A stretch of DNA of 64,000 bases from Henriciella sp. AS95 (lineage in GTDB: Bacteria > Pseudomonadota > Alphaproteobacteria > Caulobacterales > Hyphomonadaceae): assembly GCF_038900055.1 (NCBI RefSeq), contig NZ_JBBMQM010000001.1, positions 868,001-932,000 of the forward strand, written 5' to 3'. This document shows, piece after piece, positions 58,807-64,000 of the stretch (position 1 is the first letter of the stretch; every line of letters starts with the position of its first letter). Below the pieces are notes generated by a model. The model made no database searches. It had not been told where the DNA came from and was given only the letters and a program-made list of their open reading frames with translations. Position numbers and translations under genes: made by a program.

Positions 58807-60615
58807 CTACACCCGTTCCAGTCCAGCGAGCGCCAGGGAGGGGCAGGGCACGGCTTGAGGAGACGTGACCTGCGCGTCTTTGCTGAACGCGCGCTGGACG
58901 CATTCGAGGTCGAGATCTTCCATCGCATCATAGGTGGTGAGGTGGACTTTGCCTGTCAGCTCATCGAGGAAGTGCGAGCGCTTGAGGCGGTCCATGACGG
59001 GGCCTTTGACCTCGGACAGATGCAACGTGACGCCCGCATCCTTCAGTCGGAGATTGATGGCCTCCAGGCTTTCGAGGCCACTTGCATCAATCCGGTTTAC
59101 CGCCGAGCACATCAGGACGAGGTGTTTCAGATCAGGCCGGTTGCCCAGAACGCAGTAGACCGTGTCCTCAAGGAAACGCGCATTCGCGAAGTAGAGACTT
59201 TCGTCGATGCGGATGATGAGGGCGCTGTCGGAAATCACGACTGCGTGCCGGTTCACATTGCGAAAATGGTGTGTGCCCGGAACCTGCCCGACAAGCGCAA
59301 AGTGAGGACGGCTCGTATTGTAGAGGTGGAGAAAGAGTGACAGGCCAACGCCCGTTGTAACGCCGAGCTCGACGCCGGAGAACAGGGTCACAAGGATCGT
59401 CGCTGCCATAGCTGCGAAGTCAGATTTTGAGTAGTTCCAGACCTGACGGATCGATTTGAGGTCGACCAGTGACAGTACCGCTACGATAATCGTCGCCGCC
59501 AGAACTGCCTGAGGCAGATAGTAGAGGTAAGGTGTCAAAAAAAGCGTCGCCAGAGCGATGCCGACGGCCGTGAATGCGCCTGCGGCTGGCGTTTCTGCGC
59601 CTGCATCAAAGTTGACGGCGGAGCGCGCAAGACCGCCTGTAACTGGATAGCCCGCCGACATACCGGCAGCAAGGCTGGACGCACCGAGGCCGATCAGCTC
59701 CTGGTTCGGGTTGACCCGCTGGCGGCGTTTGGCGGCGAGAGTCTGAGCCACTGACACCGACTCTACAAAGCCGATCAGGGCAATGAGAGCCGCCGACCCG
59801 AGAAGCTGCATCCAGACATCGTGGTCATAGGTCGGGATCCCGATCGCCGGAAGCTCGCGGGGCACCTCGCGCAGGATTTTGACCCCTTCATCCTGCAGTT
59901 GCAGGAGAGCCACGGCCAGAATGCTGGCGATGACCGCGAAGACGGGGCCGGTGCGGGTCAGGATTGTGGCTGTCTTTTCCGAGAGACCCATTCTCTTCAG
60001 GGCCGGCTTGAGGAGTTTTCTGGCGCCAAAAAGAAAGACGAGTGATGCCACGCCGATGATGAAGGTCGGCAGGTTGGTGTTGCCGATCTTTTCCCCGATT
60101 GAGACCACGATTTCGAAGAGATTATGGCCGCCAGCATCCACACCAAGAATATGTTTCACTTGCGACGCGGCGATGATGATGCCGGACGCCGTGATGAAAC
60201 CGGAAACGACTGGATGGCTGAGAAAATTGGCTAAAAACCCCATCCTCAGAAGACCGAGAATGAAGAGCATGGCACCAGACAGGAACGCCAGAACGAGCGC
60301 GGCCTGAATATACTCCGGTGAGCCTTGCGCCGCGATCTTGCCGGCGGCGGCCGCCGTCATCAAGGAAAGGATGGCCACGGGACCAACGGCCAATGTCCGG
60401 CTGGTCCCGAAGATCGCATAGGCGAACAGCGGCAGAATGGACGCGTACAGACCGATCTGGGGCGGCAGCCCCGCCAGCATTGCGTAAGCCAGCGATTGGG
60501 GAATCAGCATGATCGTGACGATCACGGCCGCGATCAGGTCGTTGGTCAGTGTTTCGCGCTTGTACGCGCGTCCCCATTCAAAAATGGGGAAATACCGTGC
60601 GAGCTTTCCGGTCAT
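58807..60615 (-). CDS. SulP family anion transporter with STAS domain
   Basis: A 602-residue transporter. The first part has the SulP helices IMLIPQSLAYAMLAGLPPQI and LYASILPLFAYAIFGTSRTL, then QNPNQELIGLGASSLAAGMS-type motif and GYPVTGGLARSAVNFDAGAE. Residues about 440-570 are a STAS domain (LIIRIDESLYFANARFLEDT, VNRIDASGLESLEAINLRL). The family moves sulfate, bicarbonate or other oxyanions. In this persulfide cluster sulfate or sulfite is a reasonable guess. It lies 30 bases downstream of the persulfide-dioxygenase-like gene in the same direction. Confidence 0.92.
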   Translation of the reverse strand: MTGKLARYFPIFEWGRAYKRETLTNDLIAAVIVTIMLIPQSLAYAMLAGLPPQIGLYASILPLFAYAIFGTSRTLAVGPVAILSLMTAAAAGKIAAQGSPEYIQAALVLAFLSGAMLFILGLLRMGFLANFLSHPVVSGFITASGIIIAASQVKHILGVDAGGHNLFEIVVSIGEKIGNTNLPTFIIGVASLVFLFGARKLLKPALKRMGLSEKTATILTRTGPVFAVIASILAVALLQLQDEGVKILREVPRELPAIGIPTYDHDVWMQLLGSAALIALIGFVESVSVAQTLAAKRRQRVNPNQELIGLGASSLAAGMSAGYPVTGGLARSAVNFDAGAETPAAGAFTAVGIALATLFLTPYLYYLPQAVLAATIIVAVLSLVDLKSIRQVWNYSKSDFAAMAATILVTLFSGVELGVTTGVGLSLFLHLYNTSRPHFALVGQVPGTHHFRNVNRHAVVISDSALIIRIDESLYFANARFLEDTVYCVLGNRPDLKHLVLMCSAVNRIDASGLESLEAINLRLKDAGVTLHLSEVKGPVMDRLKRSHFLDELTGKVHLTTYDAMEDLDLECVQRAFSKDAQVTSPQAVPCPSLALAGLERV

Positions 60616-60645
60616 GTCAGCTTCGCCCCTTCATCTGCCTGTGCC

Positions 60646-61512
60646 TCAAAGTGCGTTGATTGGCAGCTTCATATAGCGCTGACCGTTCTCTTCAGGTTCA
60701 GGCATGTGGCCAGCGCGCATATTGATCTGCACTGAAGGCAGGATCAGTTTTGGCATGTCGAGGGTCGCGTCGCGCGCGGTGCGCATCTTCACGAAGTCCT
60801 CTTTCGAAGTGCCCCCGCCGACATGGATGTTGTGGGCCTTCTCGTCCGCGATGGTCGTCTCGAACATGAAGGTGTCACGGCCCGGCGCCTTGTAGTCGTG
60901 GCAGAGGAAGACGCGGGTCTCGTCCGGCAACTCGAAAAGACGCTGGATGGAATCGTAGAGCGTGCCGGCATCGCCGCCCGGGAAATCGCAACGGGCCGTG
61001 CCGTAGTCCGGCGCGAAGATGGTGTCTCCGACGAAAACCGCGTCGCCAATGAGGTGGGTCATACAGGCGGGCGTATGGCCCGGCGTATGAATGGCTTTCG
61101 CCTCGATCGTGCCGACGGTGTAGGTCTCACTATCCTTGAAGAGGTGGTCGAACTGACTGCCATCGGTGTGGAAGCGCTGATCCTCATTGAAGATCTTCGC
61201 GAACACTTTCTGGACGGTGGAAATGTGCTCGCCGATGCCGGCCCGTCCGCCGAGCTGGCTTTTGACATAGGGCGCGGCGGTGAGGTGGTCGGCATGGACG
61301 TGAGTGTCGATGATCCAGTCTACGGTGAGGCCCTTCTCCTTCACGAAGGCGATCAGCCTGTCGGCGGAGTCGGTTGTCGTGCGGCCCGAGGCCTGGTCGA
61401 AATCGAGCAGGGAATCGATCACGGCAGCGACATTGTTGGTCGGGTCCCAGACGACATAGCTATATGTATTGGTGTCTTTGTCGAAGAACTCTTTCACTTC
61501 AGGCTTGGTCAT
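60646..61512 (-). CDS. MBL-fold hydrolase, persulfide dioxygenase-like (Blh/ETHE1 type)
   Basis: A 288-residue metallo-beta-lactamase-fold protein. THVHADHLTAAPYVKSQLGG holds the HxHxDH metal motif; AIHTPGHTPACMTHLIGDAV and CHDYKAPGRDTFMFET supply further ligands, in the order seen in ETHE1-type persulfide dioxygenases and the Blh proteins controlled by BigR. It would oxidise glutathione persulfide to sulfite. It lies 18 bases downstream of the ArsR gene; no rhodanese domain is fused. Confidence 0.88.
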   Translation of the reverse strand: MTKPEVKEFFDKDTNTYSYVVWDPTNNVAAVIDSLLDFDQASGRTTTDSADRLIAFVKEKGLTVDWIIDTHVHADHLTAAPYVKSQLGGRAGIGEHISTVQKVFAKIFNEDQRFHTDGSQFDHLFKDSETYTVGTIEAKAIHTPGHTPACMTHLIGDAVFVGDTIFAPDYGTARCDFPGGDAGTLYDSIQRLFELPDETRVFLCHDYKAPGRDTFMFETTIADEKAHNIHVGGGTSKEDFVKMRTARDATLDMPKLILPSVQINMRAGHMPEPEENGQRYMKLPINAL

Positions 61513-61530
61513 TTGAAGTTTCCTTTTGTT

Positions 61531-61935
61531 CTAGCGGATGATGCGGGCAAATTGGCCGGCACCTTCCGATACGGTCGTTTTGACGAAAGCCGTTCGGGCG
61601 ATACGGGCCAGGGGCTTCACGTCGGGTGCAACTTTTCCCATCATGACCATGCAGATCGCATCGATCATGGGGCCAACGCGCGACTCTTCTGCCAGGCGGT
61701 AGAAGATTGACTTTGCTTCTCGGCGGGTCTCGACGAGGCCCTCTTCGCGAAGCTTTGCGAGCTCGCGTGAGAGCCGAGGCTGATGGATATCGAGAACCTC
61801 CTCGATTTCTCCGACCGAGAGTTCCTGCCCACGCAGCTGGCAGCAGATCATCAGGCGCGCTGGGTGTGAGAGTGCCTTCAGAAGACTGGCTGCCTCATCA
61901 GCGAGAGGACGCATCTCCTTCGAAACCCGGTTCAT
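61531..61935 (-). CDS. ArsR-family regulator, BigR/SqrR-like persulfide sensor
   Basis: A 134-residue winged-helix protein (ALSHPARLMICCQLRGQELS, then IHQPRLSRELAKLREEGLVE). It has cysteines at 31/32 and 95, a separation like that of the two cysteines of BigR, which form a tetrasulfide or disulfide on contact with persulfide and release DNA. The conserved TRREAKSIFYRL wing and a C-terminal tail complete the family pattern. It lies directly before the persulfide-dioxygenase-like gene and overlaps the peroxiredoxin gene by 4 bases, so it probably controls both. Confidence 0.87.
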   Translation of the reverse strand: MNRVSKEMRPLADEAASLLKALSHPARLMICCQLRGQELSVGEIEEVLDIHQPRLSRELAKLREEGLVETRREAKSIFYRLAEESRVGPMIDAICMVMMGKVAPDVKPLARIARTAFVKTTVSEGAGQFARIIR

Positions 61936-62597
61936 TGTCTGTCTCCGCTGCGCGTAAAGTACCAGGCGTCGCCATTCAGCCCTGCGCGTTCGTCGGCTTC
62001 TTGAAGACTTATTGGTGCGGGAAGGACGCTCTCTTCACCGGGTGTCCACCCTTCCGGGGTGGAGACGCCGTCTTGTTCAGCGGTTTGGAGGGCTGCCAGA
62101 ACGCGAATAACTTCCTCGACGGAGCGGCCAACCGCGAGGGGGTAATGAATGACGGCCCGGATGAGTCCTTCAGGGTCAATGAAGAAGACGGAGCGGACAG
62201 AGGCTGTCGACTGGGAATCGTCGTGGATCATGCCGTAAGCGCGCGCAATCGACATGGAAATGTCTTCGATGATCGGAAATGAAATTCGAACATCAAACCT
62301 GGCTTCGATATCCTTTACCCAGGCGAGATGTGAGTAAAGGCTGTCAACCGACAGGCCGAGCAGGTCGCAGTTGAGCGCAGCAAATCGATCAGCCTTCTTT
62401 TGGAAAGCAATGAACTCCGACGTGCAGACAGGCGTAAAATCTGCCGGGTGCGAGAAGAAGACAAGCCAGCGTCCGCGATAATCGGAAAGCCGTATGGGCC
62501 CCTGGGTCGAGCGCGCCTCAAAGTCGGGAGCGACAGAACCAATACCCGCGGTGGGCAGCGATGGCGTGGCGCTTGTGCCGTCGATTTGATGGGTCAT
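61932..62597 (-). CDS. Peroxiredoxin (Prx6/AhpC1-like)
   Basis: A 221-residue protein. The peroxidatic cysteine is in HPADFTPVCTSEFIAFQ; the following helix-rich core and FFIDPEGLIRAVIHYPLAVG match Prx6-type enzymes. The usual C-terminal resolving cysteine is not evident (the chain ends AWYFTRSGDRQ), so it would act as a 1-Cys enzyme or use an external thiol. It heads the minus-strand operon with the ArsR gene (ATGA overlap), fitting a role in peroxide or persulfide removal. A GAGGAG site precedes its ATG. Confidence 0.9.
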   Translation of the reverse strand: MTHQIDGTSATPSLPTAGIGSVAPDFEARSTQGPIRLSDYRGRWLVFFSHPADFTPVCTSEFIAFQKKADRFAALNCDLLGLSVDSLYSHLAWVKDIEARFDVRISFPIIEDISMSIARAYGMIHDDSQSTASVRSVFFIDPEGLIRAVIHYPLAVGRSVEEVIRVLAALQTAEQDGVSTPEGWTPGEESVLPAPISLQEADERAGLNGDAWYFTRSGDRQ

Positions 62598-62638
62598 GCG
62601 ATCTCCTCAGTTGCATTTTAATAAAATACAAAATACAA

Positions 62639-62657
62639 ATATGTCAATTGATAGTAT
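62639..62657. promoter_or_regulatory. AT-rich imperfect dyad in the divergent peroxiredoxin/pmpA gap
   Basis: ATATGTCAATTGATAGTAT is centred on TCAATTGA and lies in an AT-rich stretch with AAATACAA direct repeats, unlike the surrounding GC-rich DNA. It is a plausible ArsR/BigR operator, shared by the divergent genes. Low confidence, as no consensus could be compared. Confidence 0.35.
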
Positions 62658-62681
62658 GTTTCAAAGCTTCAAGGAGGCTTC

Positions 62682-63107
62682 ATGGAAAATTTCACGCCTG
62701 TCAGCGCTAGCGTCGGTGGGGCGCTTATTGGGCTATCTGCAGTGATATTGATGCTGACCAATGGCCGGATCGCAGGCATTAGCGGTGTGTTTTCCGGAGC
62801 GGTTTTCGCCGAACCGGGCGACAAGGCGTGGCGGGCTCTCTTCGTGCTTGGGCTGATCGCCGCGCCGCTGGTCTATCTGGCGGTTACCGGAACACGTCCG
62901 GACTTCCAGTTGAGCGCCGGATGGCCACTCATTATTGCGGGTGGGCTTCTCGTCGGATTTGGAACGCGGCTGGGCTCAGGCTGCACAAGCGGACATGGCG
63001 TTTGTGGGCTGTCTCGCCTTTCGCCCCGCTCAATGGTCTCAGTCGCGCTGTTCATGGGCGCCGGTATGGCGACCGTTGCTCTCTTAAAGCCGTTGGTGGG
63101 AGGCTAG
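62682..63107 (+). CDS. pmpA: YeeE/YedE-family membrane protein, first half (PmpA-like)
   Basis: A 141-residue protein with about four membrane helices. The GTRLGSGCTSGHGVCGLSRLS block is the cysteine-containing signature of the YeeE/YedE (TsuA-type) family of sulfur-compound transporters. In single-chain members this half is followed by a second half like the next gene, so here the transporter is split in two. A strong AAGGAGG site precedes the ATG. It is divergent from the peroxiredoxin gene across an AT-rich gap. Confidence 0.9.
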   Translation: MENFTPVSASVGGALIGLSAVILMLTNGRIAGISGVFSGAVFAEPGDKAWRALFVLGLIAAPLVYLAVTGTRPDFQLSAGWPLIIAGGLLVGFGTRLGSGCTSGHGVCGLSRLSPRSMVSVALFMGAGMATVALLKPLVGG

Positions 63108-63110
63108 GCC

Positions 63111-63536
63111 ATGGCGCGCAACGTAGCAGCCCTCTTCGCGGGTTTGATCTTCGGACTTGGTCTCGTGATTTCGCAAATGGTCAACCCGGCGAAGGTGATC
63201 GCTTTTCTGGATATTTTTGGTGACTGGGACCCTTCACTTGCACTGGTGATGGGCGGTGCGCTGCTCGTCACGGCAATCGGCTATCGCCTGGTTTGGACAA
63301 GGCGGCGTCCGTTCTTCGAGAGCAAATTCCTGTTGCCGGGTAATCGGCAGGTCGACAGCAAACTTGCGATCGGTGCGGTCCTGTTTGGCATAGGCTGGGG
63401 CCTGGTTGGTCTTTGCCCGGGACCTGCGATCACGGCAATCACTCTGGGTGGTTGGGAAGCGGCTGGATTTCTCGCTGCCATGATTGGCGGGATGGTGCTT
63501 TACCAATTCTTTGAGTGGATCAGAGTTCGGTCGTAA
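63111..63536 (+). CDS. pmpB: YeeE/YedE-family membrane protein, second half (PmpB-like)
   Basis: A 141-residue protein with four hydrophobic helices (VAALFAGLIFGLGLVISQMV opens it). The GWGLVGLCPGPAITAITLGG block is the second conserved cysteine-containing motif of the family. It starts 3 bases after the pmpA stop, so the two are co-translated and likely form one channel for thiosulfate, sulfide or a related sulfur compound. Confidence 0.9.
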   Translation: MARNVAALFAGLIFGLGLVISQMVNPAKVIAFLDIFGDWDPSLALVMGGALLVTAIGYRLVWTRRRPFFESKFLLPGNRQVDSKLAIGAVLFGIGWGLVGLCPGPAITAITLGGWEAAGFLAAMIGGMVLYQFFEWIRVRS

Positions 63537-63646
63537 AAAGGCTAATGTCGCAGCCCCGTGAAGTCTGCTGTTCGGATTTTGATAATTTCACAAATTCGGC
63601 GATATTCTGCTCTGGTGCGGCGCGCTCATGAACTGGAGGTATTCAG

Positions 63647-63979
63647 GTGGGACAGGTTACCCAGATTCCACCGATTTTGGATCTTGAGGCGAACCCGCAG
63701 CTGGTATCCGAGGTCGCGGACCTTTTGAAGGCGATGGCGTCAGAGTCACGGCTGAAGATGTTGTGCCTGCTCAGTGAATCGGAGCTTTCCGTCACTGCGC
63801 TCGCCGAAAAGACGGAGCAGACGGCTTCCTCGGTATCGCAACATCTCTCGAAGTTGAAGTCGGTCGGATTGGTCGAAAGTCGCCGTGTTGCGCAGACCAT
63901 CTATTATTGTGCGCGTGACGGCATTGGCATGGACTTGATGGACGTGCTTTGCCGGCATTTCCGGCCTGACGCCCACTGA
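63647..63979 (+). CDS. ArsR-family regulator, second BigR-like protein
   Basis: A 110-residue winged-helix protein from a GTG with a good GGAGG site. LKAMASESRLKMLCLLSESE and ASSVSQHLSKLKSVGLVESR form the HTH, and RRVAQTIYYCARDG the wing. Cysteines at 40 and 102 are spaced as in BigR, with an additional one at 88. It lies 110 bases after pmpB and would sense persulfide or a thiol-reactive signal, probably controlling the pmp genes. Confidence 0.88.
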   Translation: MGQVTQIPPILDLEANPQLVSEVADLLKAMASESRLKMLCLLSESELSVTALAEKTEQTASSVSQHLSKLKSVGLVESRRVAQTIYYCARDGIGMDLMDVLCRHFRPDAH

Positions 63980-64000
63980 AACTCCGGCCGTGGCTGACTT

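Noticed and set aside
62008..62016. TTGGTGCGG in the peroxiredoxin gene as another copy of the AAYTGGTGC word
   Set aside because: It is within coding sequence and lacks the leading AA, so it is likely chance.
1..64000. CRISPR arrays, insertion sequences, prophage, tRNA or rRNA genes
   Set aside because: I looked for regularly spaced repeats, transposase motifs, attachment sites and RNA gene signatures and found none I could support; the only large repeat is the duplication inside the 47530 gene.

Overview
The window looks like chromosomal DNA of an alphaproteobacterium, probably in or near the Hyphomonadaceae/Caulobacterales. This is an inference from gene content: an imuA-imuB-dnaE2 mutagenesis cassette behind a GTTC-N7-GTTC LexA box, Sox sulfur oxidation, BigR-like persulfide regulators, a large TonB receptor, and compact GC-rich operons with many stop/start overlaps. 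I see no rRNA, tRNA, CRISPR array, transposase or plasmid replication gene.

Layout. (1) 1-5715, minus strand: one tight operon that starts with a two-subunit molybdenum hydroxylase, continues with a small cytochrome c and a sulfide-dehydrogenase flavoprotein, and ends with soxX-soxY-soxZ-soxA (soxA runs off the left edge). (2) 5925-7400: two TetR-type regulators, one with an additional N-terminal helix-turn-helix domain. (3) 7636-17342: a redox region. It holds a five- or six-gene operon (HiPIP, lipoprotein, DUF1592/1588-type cytochrome, DUF1552-type Tat protein, cytochrome c', glyoxalase-fold protein), then a cytochrome b561 divergent from a PQQ quinohemoprotein alcohol dehydrogenase, then an MlaC-like protein. 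A repeated AAYTGGTGC word occurs upstream of these units. (4) 17472-47202: a roughly 30-kb Wzx/Wzy-type exopolysaccharide (EPS) locus. It encodes an initiating sugar transferase, flippase, two polymerase/ligase-like proteins, export lipoprotein, outer-membrane barrel, Wzc-like tyrosine autokinase, PPP-family phosphatase, ParA-like ATPase, four glycosyltransferases, pyruvyl- and acyl-transferases. It also encodes an unusual module (PhyH-type dioxygenase, RraA-type aldolase, two ATP-grasp ligases, Ldh_2 dehydrogenase, formyltransferase-like/beta-propeller protein) that could make a non-sugar decoration. A diverged chorismate-binding enzyme at its left end appears to share its promoters. (5) 47530-53023: a lipoprotein made of two tandem, almost identical halves and a TonB-dependent receptor. 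(6) 53106-58700: dnaE2, imuB, imuA. (7) 58807-63979: a sulfur/persulfide region with a SulP transporter, persulfide-dioxygenase-like hydrolase, two BigR-like ArsR regulators, a peroxiredoxin and a PmpAB-type YeeE/YedE pair.

The most striking signals are in the EPS locus. Nine upstream regions carry a GG-N8-TTGC element matching the sigma-54 -24/-12 promoter, several nearly perfect, including a back-to-back pair. At least ten start codons, often TTG or GTG, are preceded not by AGGAGG but by a GGGGACA word. Together they suggest one RpoN-dependent regulon, possibly with a shared translational signal, that assembles, decorates and exports one polysaccharide. The bacterium itself seems able to oxidise reduced sulfur and probably alcohols through periplasmic c-type cytochromes. 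All functions are read from sequence motifs; no database search was run.
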